Below the pieces are notes generated by a model that searched no databases, was not told where the DNA came from, and was given only the letters and a program-made list of their open reading frames with translations. Source: Sphagnum compactum (Eukaryota > Bryophyta > Sphagnopsida > Sphagnales). Taken from it: a stretch of DNA of 64,000 bases. Location: assembly GCA_965153455.1 (NCBI GenBank), contig OZ234498.1, positions 5,456,001-5,520,000 of the forward strand, given 5' to 3'. The position numbers and the translations under genes are program-made. Numbering within the stretch: the first letter of the stretch is position 1; every line of letters starts with the position of its first letter. Below, one piece after another: positions 25,139-39,839 of this stretch.

Positions 25139-25420
25139 AGCACTCAAAATGCAAACATAGTTCATGCATAGACAATTCATTTAAAACCCCATTATTATTA
25201 TTTAATTACCAAAAAAAAAGCACTCAAAATGCAAACATAGTTCATGCATAGACAATTCATTTAAAACCCCATTATTATTATTTAATTACCAAAAAAAAAG
25301 CACTCAAAATGCAAACATAGTTCATGCATAGACAATTCATTTAAAACCCCATTATTATTATTATTTTAATTACAGAAAAATCATTTAAAGTGCAAACATA
25401 GTTCATGCATAGACAATATC
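25139..25420. repeat. 80-bp tandem repeat, 3 near-identical units plus decayed copies
   Basis: CACTCAAAATGCAAACATAG starts at 25141, 25221 and 25301. A diverged fourth unit starts near 25382 and a remnant lies near 25460-25495. Each unit runs through TTCATGCATAGACAATTCAT, a run of ATT triplets and an A-tract. The first copies are almost identical, so expansion is recent. The array ends at the presumed transcription start region of the kinase gene. Confidence 0.9.
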
Positions 25421-25489
25421 CCCCCAAAAAAATAAAAATAAAAATAAAATAAAAATACAAAACATAGCCGAGTTCATGCATAGACAGTT

Positions 25490-26117
25490 CATTGAGAAGA
25501 GAAAGAGAAAGAGAAGAGAAGAGAGGAGAAAGAGCAAACGAGACGAGAAGACAGCGAAGAAGAAAAACAGATTGGTTTGTTGGCTCTCGCGGAGATGGAA
25601 AATTGGTTTGAAGGAAGGAGCATGTGTTGTTGTTGTTGTTGTTGGTGAAGTCGCGGAAGAAGATAAGAAGTTGTTGGGGAATGAAGCTGGCGGTGATGGA
25701 GTTGGCGTCTTTGATGGATGCGATCCAGATGCCTTCTCTTTTTAAAAAAAAAATCCTTCTTCTTCTTCTTCTTCTTCTTCTTTACCGGAATGAGGAGATT
25801 GGCGCTATCTGGATGAGCTCTTGATCGCTGTAAGGCGACAGATAAACAGAGAAATTGATAGAGACGTATAGGAGGTTGCTGCGGTCTGTGGAGTGAGAAA
25901 GCAGTTTTAGCGGGAAACTTTGAGAGAGAGATGATGGTGGCTGCTGTTGCTGTAACAAGGCAAGAAGAAGAAGAAGAAGAAGGGAAGAGCTGCTGCTGCA
26001 CGGAGGAGGAGGAGGAGGAGGAGGAGGAGGAGGAGAGAAATCAGCGAAGGAGTTTGTTAGAAGAAGAGTAGTATTAAGACGGTGGCTGCTGTTGTGAAGA
26101 AGAAGCAGAAGGGGGTG
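25490..26117 (+). promoter_or_regulatory. presumed 5' leader of the AGC kinase gene, purine/pyrimidine-rich
   Basis: This stretch has GA-rich tracts near 25495-25530, a (GTT)n run near 25627-25643, (TTC)n near 25757-25782, (GAA)n near 25964-25980 and (GAG)n near 26003-26032. Low-complexity triplet tracts like these are common in plant leaders. No TATA box was fixed, and the ORFs on either strand here are products of the triplet repeats. Confidence 0.5.
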
Positions 26118-29889
<3,772 letters not shown>

Positions 29890-30585
29890 GGTTATGAAAG
29901 GTGAATGCAATTAAGTGGAGCTCAAGCTTCAAGCCATCTTGATGTCATCTGCTTGGTGCACTCCATATTAGGTAACAAGGACATGAGTCCATACCTGCCC
30001 ATTGCACTGTTCTCTATCCTATTTCACATTTGATATACCAAAAAGAAATCTGTAATCCAGATTTCTGTTCCTCCATAGTGCAATTATTTGTCTTCAGTTT
30101 TGACAGCATCACACAGTTTCTGGAGGATAGCAGAGTACCTGTACTGTCGGAAATGAGGGGAAAAAAGGAACTGATTTTTCAGTTGGATCTTTTTTTCTTG
30201 CTCAGGGGAGGAAGAAGGCTGAAACAACCATTCAACAGTAGATATGTGTGGTGATATTTTCCACCCAAAGAAATTGCTGGAGCTGTCAGATAGTTTTGCT
30301 TTGCTACATGTGAAAATTGGCGAATGAGATCAGCTAGCTTGTGGTGGGTGGGGAGTGGGGACAGAGAGTAGTAACACTGCAAACCCTTGGTATTTGAACC
30401 ATAAGTGATGATGCAACTGACACAAATGTACTAGTGGCCTCTTTCTTTCTGTCTTTCTTTGCAGTAGTAAGCAACAATCCAGGGGGGCCATCTATCCAGT
30501 GGTTGGAACATGCACCTGACATCATCGCACCATGGGTGTCCACCACCATTCGCCAATCAATCAGGTGTGAGACGCCTACCCTTTT
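29890..30585 (+). other. 3' flank of the kinase gene
   Basis: Base composition stays gene-like and this probably holds the 3' untranslated region. A stretch near 30467-30565 has exon-like borders (TTTGCAG before it, GTGTGAG after it) and could be a spliced 3' UTR exon. No protein family was recognised. Confidence 0.4.
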
Positions 30586-30611
30586 GCCTGCCTGCCTGCC
30601 TGCCTGCCTGC
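30586..30611. repeat. (GCCT)n microsatellite
   Basis: About six uninterrupted GCCT units. Confidence 0.9.
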
Positions 30612-30662
30612 GAGTGGGTGTTCATATTTGTCACGAACCCAAATGCCAGGGATTTATGGTGT

Positions 30663-30685
30663 TTAAACCCTAAACCCTAAACCCC
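30663..30685. repeat. interstitial telomeric tract (CCCTAAA)n
   Basis: About three plant telomere heptamers read as CCCTAAA on the plus strand. Confidence 0.9.
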
Positions 30686-30759
30686 ATCATGCACCAGTGT
30701 ACCATCCTTAGTACTTGCTTGAGGATGAACCACAAATGAGTTACCGAGGTTGCAACTGG

Positions 30760-31320
30760 TGTTAGCTGGTTATTGAAAAAAAAAAATTCATAACCGTCAG
30801 GTAGGGTAGGTTCTTTTTTTTTTTTTTTCCTGAAAGGAGATTTGGTGTTGGTTAGGTTATCAATATCAATATCAAAAAACATTTGGGCGTTGATTATGTT
30901 CTCAATATTTTGGGGGTAGTGATTGGTGGTTGTGCACAAGGGTAGGTTATTAAATAACCAGTTGATAACCAGCAGGGTTTAGGGGCTGGTTGCAGGGGTT
31001 TAAACAAAAAATTTAAGTTAAAAATCTTTTTCCTGTTTTTATAATTTTATCATAAAAATGTGAAGTTTTCTAGGATTGATAACCTACTTGGATGATAACC
31101 AGGTCGTTTGGTAGGTTATTAGATTTTCAAATTTTAATAGCCTACTCGGTTGGTTGGTTATTAAGTTGGTTGGCTTATTAACCAATGATCCAAAAAATCA
31201 ATAACCAGCTGGTAGGTCATGAATACCCGGTTAATAACCTGATTGACAACCGGGTCAAAACTCAGTAGCCAGTTAACACTGGTTGCGCAACCTTGGTAAC
31301 CTATTTAGTAAAACCCCCCT
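30760..31320. repeat. degenerate GGTTATTAACC-type palindromic repeats
   Basis: Short motifs such as GGTAGGTTATTA, AATAACCAG, TTGATAACC and ACCGGGTTAATAACC alternate in both orientations over about 560 bp. No coding sense is visible. Confidence 0.6.
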
Positions 31321-31360
31321 ACTTACCACTCAAACTACCCAGGTAAATCACCTATGCAAG

Positions 31361-31580
31361 TAGTTGAGTGACTTGGTGACTACTAGGTAGGTAGATGAAT
31401 GTGGATGGTCAACATGTAGGCAGGTAAGTAGTTGAGGCACTTGATGGCTATTAGGTAGGTAGGTAGGTAGGTAGGTAGGTAGGTGCATGTGGATGGTCAG
31501 CATGTAGGTAGGTAAGTAAGTAGTTCAGGCACTTCATGGCTACTAGGTAGGTAGATGCACGCGAATGGTCAGTACTCTGG
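31361..31580 (+). repeat. GTAGGTAGG minisatellite, 3 diverged units
   Basis: Units start near 31361, 31428 and 31519 with GTAGTTGAG or GTAGTTCAG. Each runs through GGCTACTAGGTAGGTAG and ends near GTGGATGGTCAGCATG. The middle unit has an expanded TAGG run (31451-31483). Confidence 0.8.
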
Positions 31581-31699
31581 TGGTACATTAGCTTAACCAG
31601 ATCCAAAAGAAAAAAGGGTACAATTTTTGGGTTCCAAGGGAACAAAAAAAATCCCATAAAAAACTGGTGATTTGTAACAAGCTGTTTACTACTACAGAA

Positions 31700-31912
31700 A
31701 TGACAGATAGGCTCAAGGCAATGTTGCAGATTCTTTCTTTTGGTGCCTGGGCTGCATTTGTTCTGTGGCGTCTCTCATCGAGATCAGTTCCATGTAAGGT
31801 GCTAGTGCATTGTGTTGAGCCTGGTGTCATATTTAACTTCTTGTGCGTATTTAGTGCTTGTCATTGCAGTGAATCAACATTTTGTAAGTTGGGTAACAAA
31901 CTCTTCGCATAA
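31700..31912 (+). CDS. possible small membrane protein or lone exon, unidentified
   Basis: An ATG at 31700, just after a CTACTACAG acceptor-like string, opens a 70-residue frame beginning MTDRLKAMLQILSFGAWAAF. Residues 6-25 could form one membrane helix. A good donor-like GTAAGG lies at 31796, so only the first third may be coding and the rest intron. Composition is more balanced than the surroundings. I do not recognise a family, and no partner exons could be joined with confidence. It may be a chance frame. Confidence 0.25.
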   Translation: MTDRLKAMLQILSFGAWAAFVLWRLSSRSVPCKVLVHCVEPGVIFNFLCVFSACHCSESTFCKLGNKLFA

Positions 31913-32160
31913 CCCATTACCATCTTAAGGTTTAGGGTTTAGGCTGTATTTCATCTTTTGATAATAACTGTTAAGATGGTAATGGGTTATGCATTATCAG
32001 CTTCAGAAAGTTTAGGGTTTAAGTTTTATTCCATCTTTTGATATTAACTCTTAAGATGGTAATGTGTTGTGCATTACCATCTTACGGTTTAGTGTTTAAA
32101 GCTTTATTCTATCTTTTTGATAAATAACTCTTAGATGGTAATTAATGGGTTGTGCAATGA
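31908..32160. repeat. perfect 22-bp inverted repeat within a 79-bp tandem repeat
   Basis: The 22 bases at 31908-31929 (core CATAACCCATTACCATCTTA) are exactly complementary to 31971-31992. The segment GGTTTAGGGTTTA...TTTTGATAATAACT...AAGATGGTAATG then recurs at about 79-bp steps near 32008 and 32085. A second palindrome, TAAGATGGTAATG facing CATTACCATCTTA, lies near 32052-32084. TTTAGGG telomere-like strings sit in the units. Confidence 0.8.
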
Positions 32161-32787
32161 AGTCAATAACAAACTCTTACACTAACAACCCATTAAGCTA
32201 CTATACTCTATAATGAATCTAAACACAATATCCTTGCCTTGGTAGGCGAGGCCAAAAATTGCCACAGTTTGGACAGAAAGTAGCAGGCCACTAAGACGGT
32301 TGTCGGAATGGCAGTGGGAGCAATACCCCAGCTAATTTGACCTACTAATCAACCTACATCTTTGGTCATGGTTGTTGAGCCATCTCCAAGGAGTAAGCTT
32401 AGGGTAAGAATGCTTCCATGATGAAGAACAAGCAAAATTCAGGAATTTTGGCTCCCCTCTTCCATTTAAAGATGACCACCACCACCCACACTTAGTTTTT
32501 TTTTTTCTTTCTTTTGGGGTGGTGAATTCTGGGGGGACCCAAATAAGGGAATGTTTTGTTGCAAATTCTCTGATGTTTTTGGTGTCCCAACAAAAGTTGA
32601 ACCCTTCTTATTTGCATCTAACGCACTAGAACTTGTCCAAAACGAAATAAAATTGAAAAAATTACAGCCCTCAAAGTAGAGCGAGTCAAGAACTCAAAAA
32701 AACAAATCACCAAACTCTACAAAGGCTGAACACTCAAAAAGCTCCTTGTATGAATGATGCTTTGTAGGTATTAGAGTTCAAAGTTGA
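32161..32787. other. spacer, no gene seen
   Basis: No coding motif was recognised. A T-rich run lies near 32490-32515. The part at 32580-32780 resembles repetitive plant DNA, but I found no second copy in the window. Confidence 0.45.
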
Positions 32788-33060
32788 TTTGTAGAACTTC
32801 AAGCGGCACTCTATAACACTTTAAAGTCACTCAAAATGAATAAGAAATAAGAAAGTTATGAGATTTGAAAGTAGGAGAGGTCCAAAGAGAAGGGGGGAAA
32901 AAAAAAAAAAAAAAACTTGTTTTGTGAATGAAAAGCTTCTTTTTTTCTTTGTTATTTTTTCATTATCCTTCGCCTTTCTACTTCAAAGATGATTTCTAAA
33001 GCTTGAGGTAAGACTCCCATACCATTTAAAATCACTCAAAATGAAGCACATATGATGAAC
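32788..33060 (+). repeat. dispersed repeat, copy 1
   Basis: It begins ATTTGTAGAACTTCAAG and ends near CACATATGATGAA, and matches 38988-39256 in the same orientation with many small differences. Two internal CCATTTAAAATCACTCAAAA-like strings suggest an older internal duplication. No protein is encoded. Confidence 0.75.
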
Positions 33061-36000
33061 TGGTTTACCATAGATTCATAGTACCCGGGCCAATTCAACA
33101 CTAACTATATTATTTTCAGATATTTCAAATTTTTTTTGAAATCAAGAAAAAAAATAAAAATTGAAGGAAAATAAAGAACATGATGGAATATATTGGAGAA
33201 GATATCATTTGTTGAAATGGAATCCTCAAAAATATTTATTTATTTATTTGGCAAGCATGTGTAGAAGAGGCCAATGTACTACAATATTATTTGCAGTTCC
33301 ATTCCAATTGGCAATAGCGCTGATTCCACACCCTTATGCGGTGAGATATATGGTATATGTATGTCACACTATAGGATGAGATGGAGTTAGATGAGGTTTT
33401 TGTCGGGATGAACATGCAATGGATGAAAAGTGAAAAAGGTAGACGAAAGCATCTAAAAGTGACAAGAGAGTGGGTAATTGATGTAGAGCTCTAATGGAGT
33501 TTTCTTCTTTTTGGTGTCTATGTGTGGGATTGTTTGTTTGATGCAAGTTAATGGCAATGAAACTTGTGGTGTTACGTTTGTTTGTGTGAGTAATGTCAAG
33601 GTGGCAAATGAGTTAGGTTTTTGTTTTGGAGTTCTTGATGACCTTTGGTGATGGCGGGCTCGGCATGGTGCTTTGGTGGATGATTCCAAAACATGGGTGC
33701 GCAATGGAAAAGAAAGGATCAATTGTGCGAAGAGCTAAATATCTTCTCTTTTGAAGTTAGAGACTTTTGATATGTTGATGCAGTAAAGTTTATATGATTT
33801 GCTTTCTATTGTGACTATCTAGGAAGGATGCCCACAATTATAGTTCAAGTTTCTTTGATTTCATTTCTTTTTCGATACGTATTGGAGTCCATAGGTTTGA
33901 TAGGTGGAGTGCAAAAACATGAATAAAATAGTGGATATGGTGGAGATGATGAAGACCATTAAGGGACTAATGGGCTTGTTTGAATAAGGCATTAATGTTG
34001 TAAATTGCGGGATGTTGGGAATGTGGGGTGGGAATCCAAAGCATGTGCATTCAAGAAGTGAGACTCACAAGTTGGGAACTTCGAGAGGCTTAGTATTGCA
34101 TCATTTTGGGACTAGGGGAAAAAGGGGAAATATGTTACTTGTGGAAATGGCTAAATATTTATTGTCAAAATTTCTCAAGTGCATTTGTTGGGTCAGGTTG
34201 GGATATGAAAGAAAATGTTGTTAATTAATGTCAAGTGAGACAATGATAACACAAAGAGAAGTGGTTTGGAGAGATTTGATCCACAAGATCTACAATTTGA
34301 CCATGTTTTTTTGACAATTAAACCTTTTGATCAAAATTAGGAAGCAACTTTAATATTGTTGTTGTTGGGAAACAAAGTTGTATTGCACAAAGACTTGTGT
34401 TGATGATGTGGTTATGTGAGTACGAAGGACTGCAAGGGCCTTTTGTCGCTCAAATGTGGTTTTCAATGAATTATATTCAGGATTTAAGAAAATTTGTTGA
34501 GGTATACACATCCTCTTTTTTTGCTATAGCACCTCCCACCATTGATCAACAAATTCTACCCAATTTATTGTTATTATTATTATTTTAAAATGGTGCAACA
34601 ACCCCACATTGAATATTTTGGAAATTTGACGTTCAAGTATATGAATATAGGGTCACCTCATCATTTAGACTATTTAGTGGTAACCTAGTGGAGTGAACAA
34701 CTTTAGATGTTGAACATATGCAATGTTCAATTGTAGGGAAATTTGGTAGTGTCAATTCCTTTTGTTATTCTTGACATGCCCCCATGCAAAAACATTTTTT
34801 TTTAAGTGAACAAAGGTGTCGGCTCATATTAACAACTCCAAAATAATCATAGATTTATTTATTTTTTCCATTCGAAAACCGTAGTAACCATGACAAATTG
34901 TGTTAAATGACTCTAATGAATGTTAGGATATTTAAGTTTCAATCCATTTAATTCAACTTTAGGTTTTGGTAAAAGGTTGAAGACTTTGAAAATGAACAAT
35001 ATGTGTGTCAGATAAAGATAATTTTGCAAAGGATTATCTTATTTCTTGTATCTTAAAAGTGTTTTAGTGGTAAAATAAATTCATTGATAAACCTTACTAA
35101 CCATATTCAAAAAGTGTACACAATTTTGAAAATTTGAAATTTGATATCTTTTAAATGTGTGTTTTAGAATATCAAAATTTCAAAAGTCCTTCACCACATG
35201 TAAATGGGGCAAGGTGTATATGATTTATAAAACAAAGTTGTAGCTTATCAATTATTTTTAGAATGAAGCCTCAAGTAGTGAACATATTTTGGTTTGATTT
35301 CAAATTGTGATTTTTTTCAAAATTAAATATAAAATCTAGTAAAATATACACACTTTTCAATTTTCATATTTACAATAATGATTAACACCCAACATGTGAT
35401 ATGTTGGGGCAACTATAAACATATTTAGTAACAAGTTGTGCAAAATCTCATTCAAATTAATTTTTTTATTGAAAAAATATTTTTGGAGCAAAAAAATGCA
35501 CATTTATTAAATAAAGTAATCTCATTGGTTTCTTGGAGTGTGTTTGGATCCTTCTTGAAAGTTATTTAATGTTGAACATCATTCACAAGCATCATGTGTG
35601 TATATATGACAAGATAAGATACCTCGTGCTTTTGCTTTGCAATAAAAGGTCAATTTTACCAGCACCCCCAAGTTGAACATGATATAAGTATTCATTACTA
35701 GATTACATGGCCTCCTTGGGATTTGACTAGTTCACCCTTTGGGGCTCATGCATGGAAATTTTCAATATGTTAATTGAGAAGGATTAGGCTTTTCACCCAA
35801 TAGAGCACAAGATTAAAGGTTGAACTTCCATTTGAAGGTTGACAACTTTTAAGGGTTATAGCAAGAAAAAATGTGGTCGTTTTATATTTTTCAAGGTTTA
35901 ACTCCCCAATATTCCACATGGATTTCAAATGACCTTGGACATCTTTCCATTAGGTTATTGTGATTAAATATTCTACCACCACTTTCCATTTTGTTTGTTC

Positions 36001-36884
36001 CAACAAATTTTAGGAAGGGTAGTGGAAAAAACCTTCATAGAACAAAGCTACGTGTATATTTTTGTAGAACAATTTGCATCAAGAACAATTTGCGTAAAGA
36101 ATATTTTGCATTGAAGAACATGTGAATGGAAATATAAAGTGAAAAGATTGTGCGAAGAGAACTTGATGTTACTTTGGTATTAATGAGTACCCAACAAAAA
36201 TAATAAAACACATAAATATGGTTATTTAAGCCTGTCACAAAAGATGAACACCAAAGTATTTTGGAGCATGAAATTGAGTCGCAAAAAAAAACCACAAAAG
36301 AAAATTACCTAATGTATAATGCAAAAGTGTCTAAATGGTTGACCAAACAAATTCAAAACAACTTTGCAAGCAAATCACAAGATCAAATAAGAGCCAAATC
36401 AATAACAAATAAGAAATAGATCACACATGTGCACAAGTGAGGACATATATCAACTAGTTTCAACAAGAGTTATGGCCACCGGTCATGGCAACAATGAACA
36501 AATACCATGGTAATATAACTAATACTCTCCATTTCTTGAAAAGTGTTTACAAAAAACTAGGATGTTTTAGTCCTTACAAAAAATTGGAAGAATCAACATG
36601 TATGATTGGTTTACAAATGAAGAAAGGTTAAAACCAACTGTGCCCATTTGGTTAAATTAAGCACACAAGCTCAAACCCGGAAATCAAATTTACCAATCCT
36701 TGAAAATCACCATGCATTAAGAGATTTTATTATAGCCATACTACAAAAGATGAAAAAGGCATGACAACCCTTAACAATTTTTATTGTCTAACCTAGGTTT
36801 CATGGAATGATCAAGTCTTTGACCCCTTATGTTCTTTGTGACAACACAACTAATGGGTTGAAAGTTATTTGAAAGTGGATTCGT
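33061..36884. other. AT-rich spacer, no gene seen
   Basis: Several 60-90 codon frames occur but none has a recognisable motif. The region lies between the two copies of a dispersed repeat and upstream of a decayed transposase, so much of it is probably old transposon DNA. Confidence 0.45.
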
Positions 36885-37860
36885 CAATTCATGAAACATT
36901 GCATCAATTGAAAATTTAGGGTTAATAATACAACTACTATCAAACTTCCATCAACTTGGCAATAACAAGATAATTAAATGCGGTTTATTGTGTGGTTTAC
37001 ATAACCAAGGTCTTTGACATCCCCCTTTCACTTGTCATCAATAGTGATCGAATTGGCATCCATTTGGTACCTACATTAAGAGAACATACATGGAAAAATA
37101 AGGGTTTTAAACATATTCATGTTGCCATAAAGGACAAACAATAGGTGAATGTGGTAGTTTCTTCATTTGTTGCAAGAGTACTATTGCAATCGCAAGTCAT
37201 TTTTACATGCATTACACAAAGGACATTCCCACCACACAATCTAAGAAAGGCAATTTATGTGACAAATAGGTGGAATTTCATTTATAGTGATAACCATTGG
37301 TCAAACTTTGAAACCACCAAGTGTTTTGTGGAAAATTTCATGATTCTTTACCACCAAGCTCAAATTTAACTACTAGGACTATATACACATAAAAAATTGG
37401 TTTGCTTGTTAGATTGTTGGAGTGCACACAAAAGTCAAGCATTTTGGACTAGATTAAAAAAAATCCCAAACATCTTGGTTGTTTTTATTATAACAAATTG
37501 TACTAGTGCTTTACAACTAGCCAATGTCATTTTGCAACACATGCTCAAGCACGTATTCAAGATCGAGTTCAACAATTGAACTATAGAGGTCATCAAACAT
37601 TAAATTGAAAGTGGTAAAAATCCAAGAATTGATTGCAAAACGAGTAATTTAAAACCATGCATCTATGAATGGTTACACAATACATAGAAAGAGTTAAGAA
37701 GCAAGGAAGCAATGATCTTGAAAAGATGGAAGAAAATAAGGTTTACAAAAGTTTGGAACAATGAATTTCAACTTGTTGATGTGGAGGGAAACACAACTAT
37801 TTTTTTGTTTATAAAACACCCAACATTGAAGAAGACATGAAGATTGATGAACCATATTGC
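36885..37860 (+). pseudogene. pogo/mariner-like DDE transposase, decayed
   Basis: Plus-strand frames carry ordered blocks of a DDE-1 type transposase: KWIRQFMKHCINWKF (about 36885), then INSDRIGIHLVPTLREHTW (about 37043), VVVSSFVARVLLQSQVIF, LDCWSAHKSQAFW (37400s), FIITNCTSALQLANVILQHM and HVFKIEFNN. A C-terminal part NPRIDCKTSNLKPCIYEW follows. INSDRIGIH and LDCWSAHKS sit where the first two catalytic acids of the family lie. At least two frame changes and several stops (for example near 37141, 37367 and 37580) show that it is dead. The terminal repeats of the element were not located. Confidence 0.75.
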
Positions 37861-38987
37861 ATTAATCCAACCAATACAACATTAATTGTCATGGAATGTT
37901 GTATAAATGAAGAACAACCCCACCATCAAATCCAACACTTTTGTCATCTTCAAGTGCAAGAATTGGAAGATTGAAACTAAAAGTGTTAGTTATAAAGCAA
38001 AAGTCGTAATCAAGGTATTTGGTTTTGAAGCAATTTCAATTGATCTAATAGTAACTAGTATCAACATCTAGGTGTATAACAAGCTAGGTACCTATACAAT
38101 TGTTAATAGTGGTGTTAGGAGTTACAATAGCAACTACCTTACTTTCACATCTTATATTTGGACTATAAGCACCTTCTATAACTCCTACACTTGGGAACCA
38201 AGTAAGAAACATTAGATTTTTTTGCAAAACATGCAAGTGGAGAAAATGATGCATGAATTTACCTACAAAAGTTGACCTACTTCTAGACTTATGTATCTTG
38301 TTGTAGAATATGTCATGGACTAGTGGCATAAGATACTCCTAAATGCATTGATCTCCTTCATCCTCATTATGTTTTTGTGTTTTGAAAACTTGAGGAGGGG
38401 AGGAGAGGTGTTTAAAGAGAGTAAGAGAGAATCTAGGAAGAAAACCTTCAGAGAAAGCTAAAAAAATCGAGCTTTACTGCATTGGAAAAATGACAAAAAG
38501 GTGCCCCTAAGGTTGCAAAAAGAAATCAGAGCATAGATGGTAATAGGGGTGAAAAAATGATATGAAAAAAAAATGTTTTGCAACTAGCCTTGCAATTCAA
38601 TTTTTGAGTTATAAAGAACATTTGCAACTCACTATATTTATATGTCGTGAGTGTCAATGGACGAGTTGCATGAGTTGCAGAGTTGCAACTCACCATATAT
38701 ATGATGCAATTCAATTGCAATTATATCAAAACAACTCATTTTCAACTACTATGCAACTCCATTACAATTGCACCCATGTGATGTCATGCTGATGTCATTG
38801 ATTGTCATCCTTCCATTAAAATAAAACATGTGTCATTATGAAAAAAATTTGACATAATTTTTTTTTTCAAAATATTGATCTTCATCGTTCATTATGATTA
38901 TTAATGATAGTCCAAAATTGTCACACATGGCACAATAAAAAATTACATTTTATTACATTTTGGAATAAATAAATAAATACAAATATG
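37861..38987. other. AT-rich spacer with TTGCAACT-rich stretch
   Basis: From about 38574 to 38790 the strings TTGCAACT, GAGTTGCA and CAATTGCA recur in both orientations, and similar strings reappear near 39520-39760. This could be a worn inverted-repeat element, but matching ends could not be aligned. No coding region is seen. Confidence 0.4.
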
Positions 38988-39256
38988 ATTTGTAGAACTT
39001 CAAGTGGTGCTCCTATAACACTTTAAATCATTTAAAATGAATAAAAAATATGAAAATTATGAGGATTAAAAATAGGAGGGGTCCAAAGAGAAAAAAAAGA
39101 GGAAAAAAAATGTTTTGTAAGTTGGAAAGCTTATTTCTCTTATTTTTATTTGTTCATTGCTCCTTTTCCTTTATTTCAAAGATGATTTTTAAATCTTGAG
39201 GTAGCACTCCCATAACATTTTAAATCATTCAAAATGAAACACATATGATGAAGATA
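38988..39256 (+). repeat. dispersed repeat, copy 2
   Basis: It matches 32788-33060 from ATTTGTAGAACTTCAAG to CACATATGATGAA, same orientation, about 6.2 kb apart. Sequence outside the shared part differs, so the pair is not shown to be LTRs of one element. Confidence 0.75.
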
Positions 39257-39839
39257 TAAATAACTAATGAATACGTATCTTTATTAAGTTATAAGTAGTT
39301 GTATTATAATCATAACATAGTTGAATAATAATATTTTAATAGTGGTGCACTAATGGTTGGGCTAATTATATCAATGGGAATCATAATCAAAAACTAGTTG
39401 CAAATGTATTTTATAATGGGTGGTGGAAATGTGAACACGTAGCATGATCACATATATGTATATTGTACCTAATTAAAACATAGTTGTTGCCTTAGTGGCA
39501 TATTTATAACAATTTTAAAGTAATTGCCACATGCAATTACAATGCAATTCTTGAAAAATTCAAACATGGTTGATTACATATGTATGTACGATGTGTATAA
39601 ATTATCATATAGAAGACCCATTTTCAACTCACTTGCAACTATGCTACAAATAACTAATTTTCTGATGTGACAATTTACTTATTGATATATTGTTGTGCAC
39701 TAGTTGGAATACCTAAGAGATAGTTGCAAAATAGTTGTATATGAGTTGTTTTTTGAGTTTTAATTGCGAGGTAATGTGATTTTGATAAACACGATTTCTC
39801 ATAGTGAAAATTGACAAAAAACCAAAAGGTAATTTCTGG

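Noticed and set aside
25489-26001. Minus-strand 170-codon frame across the kinase leader
   Set aside because: It is a translation of triplet repeats (poly-Gln, poly-Lys, poly-Ser) opposite the leader, without any domain.
26082-26117. Earlier start for the kinase gene at 26082
   Set aside because: The codon there is GTG; the first ATG in frame is at 26118.
32788-39256. The two 270-bp repeats as LTRs of one retrotransposon
   Set aside because: There are no TG...CA ends, no primer-binding site and no reverse transcriptase or integrase between them; the shared part stops abruptly.
38574-39770. Inverted-repeat element based on TTGCAACT strings
   Set aside because: The motifs recur in both orientations but flanking sequence could not be aligned as true terminal repeats.
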